Shown here piece after piece: positions 51,332-60,014 of a stretch of 64,000 nucleotides of DNA (position 1 is its first letter; every line of letters starts with the position of its first letter). Origin of the DNA: Treponema_C sp050320395 (GTDB lineage Bacteria > Spirochaetota > Spirochaetia > Treponematales > Treponemataceae); NCBI RefSeq assembly GCF_050320395.1, contig NZ_CP144459.1, positions 2,745,885 through 2,809,884 of the forward strand, given 5' to 3'. Under the pieces are notes generated by a model. It was given only the letters and a program-made list of their open reading frames with translations. It was not told where the DNA came from and made no database searches. The translations under genes and the position numbers were made by a program.

Positions 51332-52402
51332 ATGTTATACTACCTTGCATCGCATATTATGAATATTTTCGGCCCGGGACGGCTTTTGCAGTCCTATGCC
51401 GTATTGATTTCACTCGCCTTATATACGGGCTTTATTCTTGTATATTTTCTGCTTCCCCGCTGTTACCGCTTTTTACCGAGCGACCGGGGAAGAGAATTTA
51501 CGATTAATGCCGAAGCGGCCAAGGGTAAACCCACCGGCGGCGGTGTTGTTTTTATCTCCGTCTTTATTGCCGTCGCCCTTATCTTTGCCCCCCTGGATTT
51601 ACAGCAAGCGCTTATTCTCGTTTTAACATGGCTTACCATGCTCACCGGTTTTTTTGACGACCGCAGTCTTATAAGCTGGGGAGAATATAAAAAGGGGGCC
51701 CTCGATTTGCTTCTTTCGCTGTGCGGCGCCTTTGTACTGTATTATTTGAATCCCGACCTCAGCCGCAGCGGCGAAGTGAGTTTTTGGCTTCCTTTTATCA
51801 GCTTTTCCGTTACCGTATGCGCTCCCGTTTACATAACGATTGCGGTTTTGCTTTTATGGACTTCAATCAATACCACAAACTGTACCGACGGCGTTGACGG
51901 TCTTTCAAGCACCCTGGTTCTCATTGCATTGATTACAATGGGCCTTTTATTTTATTTTGTTCTCGGTCACAAAGACATTGCGGCCTACCTGCTTGTCCCG
52001 CATTTATCCGACGGCGCAGGCTGGGCAATCATCACTTTTTCTCTTGCAGGCGTCCTTATGGGCTACCTATGGCACAACGCCTATCCGAGCAAGGTTCTTA
52101 TGGGCGATGCCGGAAGCCGCGCCTTGGGCTTTTTTATAGGCGTTACGGTAATGATAAGCGGTAACCCCTTTTTGATTTTTGCCACCTCTTCCGTTATGTT
52201 TTTAAACGGCGGAACGGGACTTTTAAAGGTTGCCCTGCTGCGGTTTTTTAAAATACGCATTTTTTCGAATGTCCGCTTTCCCCTCCATGACCATATGAGA
52301 AAAGAACGGAACTGGTCTCCGGCACAGGTTCTTGTAAAATTTATGATTATGCAAGTGCTCGTTACGATTGCCGTTTTGGGTATTATCTTAAAAGTGCGCT
52401 AA
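51332..52402 (+). CDS. mraY: Phospho-N-acetylmuramoyl-pentapeptide transferase
   Basis: The 356-residue membrane enzyme makes lipid I from UDP-MurNAc-pentapeptide and undecaprenyl phosphate. It has about ten membrane helices, the TGFFDDR motif (Mg2+ aspartates), NTTNCTDGVDGL (about residues 184-195), LMGDAGSRALGF and the MraY-type FPLHDHMRKERNW loop in place of the usual His-rich form. It is alone rather than in a mur cluster. Its 3' end overlaps the convergent lipoprotein gene by 15 bp. Confidence 0.92.
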   Translation: MLYYLASHIMNIFGPGRLLQSYAVLISLALYTGFILVYFLLPRCYRFLPSDRGREFTINAEAAKGKPTGGGVVFISVFIAVALIFAPLDLQQALILVLTWLTMLTGFFDDRSLISWGEYKKGALDLLLSLCGAFVLYYLNPDLSRSGEVSFWLPFISFSVTVCAPVYITIAVLLLWTSINTTNCTDGVDGLSSTLVLIALITMGLLFYFVLGHKDIAAYLLVPHLSDGAGWAIITFSLAGVLMGYLWHNAYPSKVLMGDAGSRALGFFIGVTVMISGNPFLIFATSSVMFLNGGTGLLKVALLRFFKIRIFSNVRFPLHDHMRKERNWSPAQVLVKFMIMQVLVTIAVLGIILKVR

Positions 52403-53437
52403 GAACTTCTGTTTTATTTCATTTTCAATCGTCCGCAAAGCCCTGTTTTCCGCTTCGCTTTGCGTAACATGAGCCTCCCGGCCGGCAATACTCCAGGGTA
52501 AAACAATTTTTCCCGTACGTTTATCGATTAAATCGGCATTTACACTATAACGCACATAGATATTGTCGGCTGCGCTTTTTCCTTTAAAAGGTTCGAAGGC
52601 GATTGACGCTTTTAAAACGTAGAAAATCGTATCCGTATCGGAGGCGGAAAAGGGTGTCGAAGCTTTAAATCCGGCTTCTTTTAATGCTTTTAAAAAAGCG
52701 GTTTCGAGCCGTTTGCCCCGATCGTTTTCAACTTCAACGATAATGCCGATCTTTTCGATTTCGCGGTAAAGCAGGGCTTCAACCGTTTGCGTATTTTTAT
52801 AGGTCAAAGAAAGCTTTTTATATTTTCCCGGATGTATAACCGATAAGAGTGAAAGATTTTTTTCGTTTTCGGCAGCCGAAGAGGCCGCCTTTTTCAAAGC
52901 CGAAACCGCTTCAAAACTTGCAGGATTATCGGCAGCAAAGAGAATAAAACCGTTTATACCGTCTTCATAAGCCCTAATCCGCTGTTCATAATGGGCGCCC
53001 ACATCTTCACGATTGATAAGGGCGAGGGCATAAAAATAACCGTCTTTGTCCGCCCATATTTCTTTGATTGCAAGACCGGTAATTTCATCCACGGTCGATG
53101 AAGTCCGTATAACCGAAGAAAAACCGCGACGAACGCTTTGCATAGACGCCGCATCCATTTCCTGCACCGACGAACTTTGAGCTTCCACCTTTTGACTGAC
53201 AGCCTTTGTTAAAACGGCAACCGCGGCAGCTTCCGCATCGGCGCGGGAAGGCCCGTAGCCCACTCCGCTTAAATAGGCTGCATCGGGATATACGGAAGAA
53301 GGCTCGTTCACCCATAAGGGCGCTTTACCGTTATGTTTTCCCGCCCTATCCGCCTTGTCCGTTGTTACACATCCGATTAAAACGGTGAGCAGCAGGCAAA
53401 GCATACATATACATAAGTTTTTAATTATCTTGTACAT
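52388..53437 (-). CDS. LPP20-family lipoprotein
   Basis: The 349-residue protein has a lipoprotein signal (LLTVLIGC, lipid-modified Cys23) and an LPP20-like domain: APLWVNEP, YLSGVGYGPSRADAEAAAVAVL and YALALINREDV near residues 40-150. A C-terminal domain resembling LpoB/FlgT-type folds follows (LKEAGFKASTPFSAS to IAGREAHVTQSEAENRALRTI). Such lipoproteins act at the envelope; exact role unknown. It overlaps the preceding lipoprotein gene by 13 bp and forms an operon with it. Confidence 0.75.
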   Translation of the reverse strand: MYKIIKNLCICMLCLLLTVLIGCVTTDKADRAGKHNGKAPLWVNEPSSVYPDAAYLSGVGYGPSRADAEAAAVAVLTKAVSQKVEAQSSSVQEMDAASMQSVRRGFSSVIRTSSTVDEITGLAIKEIWADKDGYFYALALINREDVGAHYEQRIRAYEDGINGFILFAADNPASFEAVSALKKAASSAAENEKNLSLLSVIHPGKYKKLSLTYKNTQTVEALLYREIEKIGIIVEVENDRGKRLETAFLKALKEAGFKASTPFSASDTDTIFYVLKASIAFEPFKGKSAADNIYVRYSVNADLIDKRTGKIVLPWSIAGREAHVTQSEAENRALRTIENEIKQKFLAHF

Positions 53438-54777
53438 ACCGACTCCACAATATTGAGCTTTCCGGATTGTACCGGAACATCCTTTTTTGTTTCCGTGTAC
53501 AACATTCTGCCGTTTTTATCATAACAAGTTACCCGCAGCGTGTACAGCCCGCTTTTAAGATTCAAGCCTCCGGCCCTCACTTCCGCCGGAAAAAAACGCG
53601 ATATACGCGTATCGGCACGCTCGGACACTTCTATAAAAATACCCGAAGCAAATCTCAAAAGGCCGCCGAGGGCGTTTAATCCTTCATCATCCTGAGATTC
53701 GAGAACGGCGCTTACCGCCGAAGAAGCCGTTGTTTTTGATGCGGCACGCAAAAAAGCCTTTGTGTATAAAAGCGCCTGTTTTTGGCGGAAGGTATCCTCG
53801 GCAATGTTTTCGATACTTTCAATCAGTTCAAGTTTTTTGCGGCTTTTTATACCGTCGGCAGATTCGGCTTCCACTTCGACAGAAGCCGTTTTCGAGGGCC
53901 GCTTATACATAACCGGAAGGGCAATTTTAAAGAAGGCGCCGCCTATTGCATCCGGAATACGTATAACTTCTTCTTCTTTTCGGGGGGCCGAACCGGTAAA
54001 ACATAAAACGTTCAGCCGTGCACAGTCTGCCGGAATCGAAAACTCTTCTTCAACGGCTGCCGGAACCGGAAAAGGATACAAAGAAGGCTGCGCCGCAAAA
54101 GCCGATTGTATATATTTTTTATCTATTTCGGCGCTGTCGAATTTTCCTTCGCTGCGGTACAGCAAAAGGCTTACATAGCGGGCAAGGGCGGAATTGTGAA
54201 ACCGTAAATCCGGCCGGGAATAAGCGGACGGCTGAATATTCTCCGTTTGCCGCTTGGCTTCATAAATTGCCTTCTCGTATTTTGACGACAGAAGTTTGAT
54301 TTTATTATCAAAACGCCGAATTTCCACAAAGGCATCTTCTGCTTTACCCAGTTGAATATAGTTAAGGGCCATAAAGAGATTTGTATAAATATCTTCATAA
54401 TCTTCACCGGCATAATCAATCAAGGTATCGTTCAGTATAAAGGAACCGACAGCTTGGGAAATACTCTTTGCGTAACAGTATTCTATCAGTTTTTCGGCTT
54501 CGCCAAGTTCTTTGTTTGAAGCTTCGTAATCGCCGGCAAAACGTGAAAGCATACCCGCATCAAGATAGTATAAAACCTCGTCGCTGCCGGTATATAAACG
54601 ATTTTTATCGGCTTCAAGGCTATATCGCGCCTCGGCGTAATGACCTGCGGCAAAACTTTTATCGAGACTTTCAAATCGTCCGGCGGAAACGCAGGATATA
54701 AGAGGAAGTATAAAAAAAACAAAAACAACACGCTTTGCGGCTTTATCGATACACCTGCTCATCATGTCCTTGAACAT
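53425..54777 (-). CDS. TPR-like envelope lipoprotein (COG3014-type)
   Basis: The 450-residue protein has a lipobox (PLISC, Cys29) and helical repeats with tetratricopeptide character (FAAGHYAEARYSLEADKNRL, MLSRFAGDYEASNKELGEAEKLIE, ALNYIQLGKAEDAFVEIRRFDNK). A beta-rich second half follows. I recall a similar family, COG3014, next to LPP20/LpoB-type genes in other bacteria, and it is probably part of one envelope complex with the next gene. Function unknown. Confidence 0.7.
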   Translation of the reverse strand: MFKDMMSRCIDKAAKRVVFVFFILPLISCVSAGRFESLDKSFAAGHYAEARYSLEADKNRLYTGSDEVLYYLDAGMLSRFAGDYEASNKELGEAEKLIEYCYAKSISQAVGSFILNDTLIDYAGEDYEDIYTNLFMALNYIQLGKAEDAFVEIRRFDNKIKLLSSKYEKAIYEAKRQTENIQPSAYSRPDLRFHNSALARYVSLLLYRSEGKFDSAEIDKKYIQSAFAAQPSLYPFPVPAAVEEEFSIPADCARLNVLCFTGSAPRKEEEVIRIPDAIGGAFFKIALPVMYKRPSKTASVEVEAESADGIKSRKKLELIESIENIAEDTFRQKQALLYTKAFLRAASKTTASSAVSAVLESQDDEGLNALGGLLRFASGIFIEVSERADTRISRFFPAEVRAGGLNLKSGLYTLRVTCYDKNGRMLYTETKKDVPVQSGKLNIVESVCTR

Positions 54778-54857
54778 ATGTTAGTGATAGATATTATAAA
54801 GCAGATTTGAGTCTTTGTCATTATATGCAAAGGAAGCCGGCTTTGCCTTAGGATTTA

Positions 54858-55817
54858 TTATTCGACATATTGAAATCTTATATTTTCCAAAAAATCTTCC
54901 GTATCGTCGGGAAGCTCTGCAAAAAAATCATATCCCGTTAAAATTTCAAGTTCGCGCACGCTCAGTACATATTTATACCAAGCTAAGGTACAATCTTCGC
55001 TGTTCGGTATATACACGGCAATAACGGATGTTTGTTCGTTTATGCGTAAAAGGTCGTTGTTTCCGCATTCCAAAACAAGCACAACCTTCCATGTATAAGC
55101 GGGAACTTCTATCGCAAAGCCGCTTTCGCCTGCCGGAATCGATTCAAAAAAACCCTTTTGAGAAGCTCCGCCTCTTCCCGCAGGGCCGCAGATGATATAA
55201 AGCTCTTTACCGTTTTTTGCAAAACTTCGGCAAGCTTCTTCAAGCAAGCGCCATGTATGCCGATTGTTTTTAGGAGATTGCGGAACCATATTCGTCATTA
55301 AAAAGGTTTCCGAATTCAATTCGCCGTTTTTTGTTCTGTCGCCTGCAGGACAGAGGTGTCCCCGGTCAAAACCGTAAATCGAAAAACGGTAATCCGATTC
55401 GGCAGCCTCATGAGCCACCCTGCGTTCGCTTCCGCCCCTTACAGCATACCAGTTTTCCGGCAAAGCCGGGTCGGCACGGAAATCGTTTTTCCGTTTAATG
55501 TCTCCCAAATCCGACTCTTCCAAGTGCCAGCTTACCCAGTTCGGTATCAACTTCGTTTTGTTATACGAAAGCGCATAACCGTTTTTTATCATTAAAAAAT
55601 TATCGAAATGCGTTTCGGGATCAGCTTCGGCGCCGCTCGGATTTCCCAAGTACAAACTGCCGTTTTCCCGATAGGCGGACGAAGTTTCCGCCGGGTTTTC
55701 CGCCGGGTTTTCCGCCGTATCTTCTGCATACACAAAGTACACAAAAAATAACAGCATGAACAAAAAAAGCGCCGCCTTTTTTTGCCGTTGTTTTTTACCG
55801 CCCGCCGAAAACTTCAT
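54858..55817 (-). CDS. Secreted DNA/RNA non-specific endonuclease
   Basis: The 319-residue protein has a signal peptide (AALFLFMLLFFVYFVYA, ending near residue 31). It has the nuclease motif DRGHLCPAGD (Asp151, catalytic His154), and NMVPQSPKNNRHTW carries the Mg2+ Asn. This is the Serratia-nuclease (NucA) family, which degrades DNA and RNA outside the cytoplasm. The region after the signal contains a short Ala-Glu-Asn-Pro repeat (AENPAENPAET). It overlaps the preceding gene by four bases. Confidence 0.92.
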   Translation of the reverse strand: MKFSAGGKKQRQKKAALFLFMLLFFVYFVYAEDTAENPAENPAETSSAYRENGSLYLGNPSGAEADPETHFDNFLMIKNGYALSYNKTKLIPNWVSWHLEESDLGDIKRKNDFRADPALPENWYAVRGGSERRVAHEAAESDYRFSIYGFDRGHLCPAGDRTKNGELNSETFLMTNMVPQSPKNNRHTWRLLEEACRSFAKNGKELYIICGPAGRGGASQKGFFESIPAGESGFAIEVPAYTWKVVLVLECGNNDLLRINEQTSVIAVYIPNSEDCTLAWYKYVLSVRELEILTGYDFFAELPDDTEDFLENIRFQYVE

Positions 55818-56380
55818 ATTGGGCTTGCTTGGGCTTCAGCAAGCGATTTACCTGTTATTTCATGTAACACTGCAGAAAAATCCTCTTCGCTTTTAAAAAC
55901 CGTTTTTTTAAAATACAAAAACCTGCCGCAGGTAAATTCAAACACGTGATAATCAGGTGTAGACGAATAAGACACAAAATCTTTTTTAAAATATGTTGCC
56001 TTTGTTTCCAATACAAGTGACTCGATGTAATCATCTTTTATTTCGGTAATTACTTCAAGGTCGTCCTGCGGCACATTGTATTTTATGCATATTTCTTTAA
56101 GATTTTTTTTCGTCCATTTTTTTACATGGCGCGTACATATTTTCCGGGAAAAAATCAACATATACAAAAACCATATCGTAATCGCTACAGTAAAACATTT
56201 AAATCCGGTACTCATCGAAAAATAAAAAGCCGCACCGATTTGTGAAACGGCGATACAAAAGAAAACACCGCTGAAAATTTTGTGCCGTCTTATTCTTTTA
56301 TTCAAAAGCCCCGTGTGCGCATACGTGAGCATTGCCGTATCGACCCGATCATCGAGAGAAAGAATTTCTTTTATAATCAT
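55814..56380 (-). CDS. YcxB-like membrane protein
   Basis: The 188-residue protein has two hydrophobic helices (about residues 40-58 and 62-80) and a C-terminal soluble domain with EFTCGRFLYFKKTVFKSEEDF, typical of YcxB-like (PF14317-type) proteins of unknown function. I chose the ATG at 56380 because GGAGG lies four bases upstream; a longer frame lacks a ribosome site. It is co-transcribed with the endonuclease (ATGA overlap). Confidence 0.6.
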   Translation of the reverse strand: MIIKEILSLDDRVDTAMLTYAHTGLLNKRIRRHKIFSGVFFCIAVSQIGAAFYFSMSTGFKCFTVAITIWFLYMLIFSRKICTRHVKKWTKKNLKEICIKYNVPQDDLEVITEIKDDYIESLVLETKATYFKKDFVSYSSTPDYHVFEFTCGRFLYFKKTVFKSEEDFSAVLHEITGKSLAEAQASPI

Positions 56381-56487
56381 GCGTCCTCCAAGACGTATTA
56401 TATTAACACTATATCTTTTTTTCTGCGAAGAATGCAAGCAAACATTATTAAAATTCGAATTATTTTATGTAAAAGAACTTTTCGCCC

Positions 56488-56516
56488 TTGTCCGAGCTTT
56501 TTCTACGGAGTATACT
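56488..56516 (+). promoter_or_regulatory. Promoter giving a probable leaderless yjbQ transcript
   Basis: TTGTCC (56488-56493) and TATACT (56511-56516) are 17 bp apart, with the ATG after six further bases. Confidence 0.65.
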
Positions 56517-56522
56517 GATTAT

Positions 56523-56939
56523 ATGAAAAGTTTTACAAAAGAATTATGGTTTAATACTTCAAAGGCGCGCGAATTTATAAACATCACGCCGACAATTGAA
56601 GAGCTGCTTAGGGAATCCGGAGTCCGGGAAGGACTTGTGCTGGTAAACGCCATGCACATTACCGCAAGCGTTTTTATAAACGACGACGAAAGCGGCTTAC
56701 ATCACGACTTTGACGTATGGCTTGAAAAACTGGCCCCGCATGAACCGGTTTCGTATTATCGCCATAACTACGGCGAAACAAACGCCGACGCCCACATGAA
56801 ACGCCAAATTATGGGACGCGAGGTCGTTGTTGCCGTTACCCAAGGAAAGCTTCATTTCGGCCCCTGGGAGCAGATTTTTTACGGCGAATTCGACGGCGGA
56901 CGAAAAAAACGCGTGTTGGTAAAAATTATCGGAGAATAA
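56523..56939 (+). CDS. YjbQ-family (UPF0047) protein
   Basis: The 138-residue protein matches the YjbQ family: LWFNTSKAREFINITPTIEELL at the start, VLVNAMHITASVFINDDESGL (about residues 40-60), and GKLHFGPWEQIFYGEFDG at the end. Family members have weak thiamine-phosphate synthase activity; their main role is uncertain. The start is taken at the ATG following the -10 box. queH follows after 6 bp. Confidence 0.88.
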   Translation: MKSFTKELWFNTSKAREFINITPTIEELLRESGVREGLVLVNAMHITASVFINDDESGLHHDFDVWLEKLAPHEPVSYYRHNYGETNADAHMKRQIMGREVVVAVTQGKLHFGPWEQIFYGEFDGGRKKRVLVKIIGE

Positions 56940-56945
56940 GAGGTT

Positions 56946-57635
56946 TTGAACGAAAAGCAAAATTTCGACAAGCTTTTTTCTCTCGAACTTGAACGCATAG
57001 AGCGCTCGCCGGATTTTCCGGAGCAAAAGCCGCGCCTTTTGCTCCATGCATGCTGCGGGCCCTGTTCGTCTGCGGTTTTGGAGCGGCTTACGGATTTTTT
57101 CGATATTTCAATCTTTTACTATAATCCGAATATCCACCCGGCCGCCGAATACGAGCGCCGCCTTGAAGAACTCGGCTTTTTTTTGGAAAAGCGGTACGGC
57201 AGTCCGGATAAAAAGAGCCGCCCCTCCCTTATCCGCGCGGATTATATCCCGGACGATTTTTTTTCCGCCGTCAATACAAAGGAGTTTCCCGAACGGGCAT
57301 TTGAGGCGGAACAAGGTGAACGTTGTTCATTTTGCTATCGGCTCCGTATGGAAAAAGCCGCATTGTACGCGATTAAAAACGGGTTCGATTACTTTACAAC
57401 AACCCTTTCAATCAGCCCGCATAAAGACGCGTCTAAAATCAACGCAATAGGCCTTGCACTTGAAAACGAACTGAATGCGCCGCTGCGCTATCTGTACGCC
57501 GATTTTAAAAAGCGCAACGGCTATAAACGATCTCTTGAAATTTCGGCCGAATACGGCTTATACCGTCAGGATTACTGCGGCTGCATATATTCCAAACAAA
57601 ATACCGAAAAGCGGCGGGGGCAAAAAAATCCATGA
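56946..57635 (+). CDS. queH: Epoxyqueuosine reductase QueH
   Basis: The 229-residue protein has the QueH signature LLHACCGPCSS with Cys36, Cys37 and Cys40, then FYYNPNIHPAAEYERRL, GERCSFCYRLRMEKAA and a final YRQDYCGCIYS. These cysteines bind a 4Fe-4S cluster and carry the redox chemistry that makes queuosine in tRNA. It starts at TTG with AGAGG upstream. It overlaps the next gene by four bases. Confidence 0.93.
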   Translation: MNEKQNFDKLFSLELERIERSPDFPEQKPRLLLHACCGPCSSAVLERLTDFFDISIFYYNPNIHPAAEYERRLEELGFFLEKRYGSPDKKSRPSLIRADYIPDDFFSAVNTKEFPERAFEAEQGERCSFCYRLRMEKAALYAIKNGFDYFTTTLSISPHKDASKINAIGLALENELNAPLRYLYADFKKRNGYKRSLEISAEYGLYRQDYCGCIYSKQNTEKRRGQKNP

Positions 57636-58300
57636 CCACATCTACGATAAAACGGCTTTTATTAACTCTCGTATTTTTTTCCGCAGCGCTCCCCTTTTTT
57701 TGCGCGGGAACGTTCAGCGTCGGATTAAAATATTTCGGCTTAAGCGTTCACCCCAAAGGAGCCGTAAACGCCTCCCTTATGCCGCTCAAGCTGGATAAAA
57801 ACGGCATCTTTGTATTTAATTTGGGAGCTTCGGCAAATGCGGAATATTTTATTTGGCGCGACATAGTTTCGGTAAAAGCGGTTCAAGCTTTTTATTCGGA
57901 CTGTATCGGGCAGTTCGCCGGCTTTTCGCATATAGGCTTTCGGGCGCGGATATTCAAAATCGGCAGCTTTTCTTTAAACGGCGGCATAGGCCCGACCTTT
58001 ATTTACCGAAAAAACTGGTACAAGGTGCCCGGCTATGACGACGCTTTTTCCTTTTTTTACGGCGAAAAAGACGACGAATGGCAGCACCGTTTTTTATGGT
58101 ACGGCGGAGAGTTCGAATTCAATTATTTGATTGCACGCAGCACGGAATTGTCGTTTTCCGTCATTCCCGGCGGTTTTGATTTAATCAATTTCAGCTTGGG
58201 AGTAAGGTATAACATCCCTAAAAAGCACCGACACCCGGATAAAAATGTTTCACGTGAAACATTTTTAAATGAACAATCTGCTGGAAGTTCAAACTTTTAA
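57632..58300 (+). CDS. Exported beta-barrel-like protein carrying a parS site
   Basis: The 222-residue protein has a signal peptide (LLLTLVFFSAALPFFCAG, ending near residue 25) and alternating hydrophobic beta-strand stretches such as GTFSVGLKYFGLSV, YGGEFEFNYLIARS and FSLGVRYNIPKK, as in small outer-membrane barrels. Family not recognised. Its last 20 codons hold a perfect parS palindrome, and its stop overlaps the HigA-like gene by 12 bp. It overlaps queH by four bases (ATGA). Confidence 0.6.
   Translation: MTTSTIKRLLLTLVFFSAALPFFCAGTFSVGLKYFGLSVHPKGAVNASLMPLKLDKNGIFVFNLGASANAEYFIWRDIVSVKAVQAFYSDCIGQFAGFSHIGFRARIFKIGSFSLNGGIGPTFIYRKNWYKVPGYDDAFSFFYGEKDDEWQHRFLWYGGEFEFNYLIARSTELSFSVIPGGFDLINFSLGVRYNIPKKHRHPDKNVSRETFLNEQSAGSSNF
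58246..58261. promoter_or_regulatory. parS: parS partition site (ParB-binding)
   Basis: TGTTTCACGTGAAACA matches the bacterial chromosomal parS consensus. It sits at the centre of a perfect 28-bp palindrome (58240-58267). ParB proteins load here to segregate the origin region. It lies inside the 3' end of a coding gene, about 2 kb beyond gyrA. Confidence 0.92.
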
Positions 58301-58594
58301 TAAAACCGCTTCGGAATGAATGTCGGATGAATTTTTCGGATATGCCCGAATTTCAACACCCATTCCGAGACTGTCCAAATATTCAATCAATGTTGATATT
58401 TTGAGATCTTTTCTTTTTTCCAGTTTTGAAACAGCGGTTTGAGTAAATCCTGTTATCTGTGTTTGTGTTAAATGTTGTTTTTCCCTCAATTCTGCCAATT
58501 TTATTGTAAGACTTTCCCGTTCGGCTTTTATACGCGCCCGTTTTACGGTTTCCGGTTTCATATAGGTTTCCATCATTTCTATTGCATCTTTCAT
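58289..58594 (-). CDS. HigA-like XRE antitoxin
   Basis: The 101-residue protein has a Cro/C1-type helix-turn-helix (LAELREKQHLTQTQITGFTQTAVSKLEKR, about residues 33-61). It is encoded after the toxin gene, 12 bp downstream, the order typical of higBA. The last codons overlap the end of the parS-bearing gene. Confidence 0.87.
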   Translation of the reverse strand: MKDAIEMMETYMKPETVKRARIKAERESLTIKLAELREKQHLTQTQITGFTQTAVSKLEKRKDLKISTLIEYLDSLGMGVEIRAYPKNSSDIHSEAVLLKV

Positions 58595-58606
58595 TTTATA
58601 TTCCTC

Positions 58607-58951
58607 TCAAACACGGAATTTATACTTTTCAATTAATCTTTCCGCATCGGCTATAAGTTTTTTATAAAAAAGTTTTTCTTTTTTACCTTTTTTATCTCCA
58701 CCTATAAGTAAAACAGCTTTCCGTACTGTATCAAAACAAAAAGCAATTCTCAATATATGCTTCCCTGCATGGGCCCGCAGTTCTTTTAAATTCATATATT
58801 TGGAACCGTGAAGAACATCCGCATACGGTCTACTCAATAAAGGGCCGTATTCTTTTAATAAAAGTACGCGTTCAAAAATAGCTTCTTTACTTTCTTCATC
58901 GAGAGTTTTAAACCAATCTTTATATTCTTCGGTCCAATCAATATTCCACAT
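58607..58951 (-). CDS. HigB/Gp49-like RelE-fold toxin
   Basis: The 114-residue protein matches the phage-derived Gp49-like toxin family: WTEEYKDWFKTLDEESKEAIF near the start, NLKELRAHAGKHILRIAFCFD in the middle and LIGGDKKGKKEKLFYKKLIADAE at the end. Members cleave mRNA at the ribosome. It precedes its antitoxin gene. The pair sits beside the parS-bearing gene. Confidence 0.88.
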   Translation of the reverse strand: MWNIDWTEEYKDWFKTLDEESKEAIFERVLLLKEYGPLLSRPYADVLHGSKYMNLKELRAHAGKHILRIAFCFDTVRKAVLLIGGDKKGKKEKLFYKKLIADAERLIEKYKFRV

Positions 58952-58994
58952 AAATAATTATATGAACTTTAGTGCATATTGTCAAGAAAATATT

Positions 58995-59396
58995 TTAGCT
59001 CTTAAACCGCTTTATAATCTCGTACACAAGCAGGATAAGCACAAAGATGCGCACGGCTAAAGAAAGGGGCGAATAGCGCATTTTCGCCTTTTTTGTTTCA
59101 ATGGGAAAAGAAAAATATTTTTCAGGATGCGCCCAAGGATTAAAGCCGAATTGATAGACCGTATCTTTGTATGTGAATTCCAAAACAGAGCCGGGAATAA
59201 GCATTTGGCGGATGCGGTACAACACGGCATTTTGTATCTTATCCGTATCGAAAATCCAATCGCCGCAGCGGATTTCTTTTTCGTATACTTTAAAAAGACC
59301 GCGGCGGGCAAATACCCAATTTTGAGAATAGCGGACACCTTCTCCGGCTTCTTTATTCGTTGCCTTTGTTATGCAGCGGTATAAGGGTTTTGACAC
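58995..59396 (-). CDS. Small membrane-anchored hypothetical protein
   Basis: The 133-residue protein has a hydrophobic C-terminal helix (SLAVRIFVLILLVYEII, about residues 112-128) and a cytoplasmic-type beta-rich N-terminal part. It starts at GTG with GGAG eight bases upstream. No family recognised. Confidence 0.5.
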   Translation of the reverse strand: MSKPLYRCITKATNKEAGEGVRYSQNWVFARRGLFKVYEKEIRCGDWIFDTDKIQNAVLYRIRQMLIPGSVLEFTYKDTVYQFGFNPWAHPEKYFSFPIETKKAKMRYSPLSLAVRIFVLILLVYEIIKRFKS

Positions 59397-59460
59397 AGTT
59401 TTAACTCCTATAAAAGGTTGAAAAGGAAGTGAGCCTTCCGATTGATTTCACGTACAAAAA

Positions 59461-60003
59461 TCAAACAGGTGTTTTGTTTTGTACGTCTGTTCTTTTTTCC
59501 AGTATTTCGCCGCTTTCCGCGCGCTGAACAAAAACATAGCCCAAACCGGCATAAAGATTTTTGGCGGCCGTATTGGTGTCCTCCACGTGCAGCCTGATTG
59601 TATCATAGCCGCGTTCACCAAGAAGTTTTGCAGAGAGCCTGAGAGCATTGCGCGCTATGCCTTTACGCCGGTATTCGGGAAGAACGAATATATCCATAAG
59701 AAATGCGATATCCCTCCCCTCTTTTTCGACGGCAAAAAACCACAGATACCCGGCCAAGAGGTTTGCATAAAGGCCGGCTGCACCGGAACGGTCGGCGGTA
59801 TGTTTATCGAGAGAAAAAGCGTTTATTTCGATTGCGTACAAATAGTGTTTTTGTGTATTTTCGGCGGCGGGAAGAAGGGCGTCGATTTCTTTTTCACAAG
59901 CCGAATAGGACTTTTTTGAAAAGGCGGCGAGATTTTCAATCATATACGGCTTAATTGTTTTATAAAGAGCACCGTCTACGGGCTTTAAAACAATGTCCGC
60001 CAT
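59461..60003 (-). CDS. GNAT-family N-acetyltransferase
   Basis: The 180-residue protein has the acetyl-CoA loop of GNAT enzymes: IFVLPEYRRKGIARNALRL (about residues 108-126), followed by IRLHVEDTNTAAKNLYAGLGYVFV. The N-terminal part has a charged helical region that may recognise the substrate, which is unknown. It begins 11 bp after gyrA on the same strand, so it may be co-transcribed with the gyrase genes. Confidence 0.85.
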   Translation of the reverse strand: MADIVLKPVDGALYKTIKPYMIENLAAFSKKSYSACEKEIDALLPAAENTQKHYLYAIEINAFSLDKHTADRSGAAGLYANLLAGYLWFFAVEKEGRDIAFLMDIFVLPEYRRKGIARNALRLSAKLLGERGYDTIRLHVEDTNTAAKNLYAGLGYVFVQRAESGEILEKRTDVQNKTPV

Positions 60004-60014
60004 AGCGCCGACCT

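Noticed and set aside
58289..59010. HigBA as a fourth repeat-bounded module
   Set aside because: I compared the sequence at 58240-58300 with that at 58951-59010 and found only short matches (about nine bases), not a real repeat.
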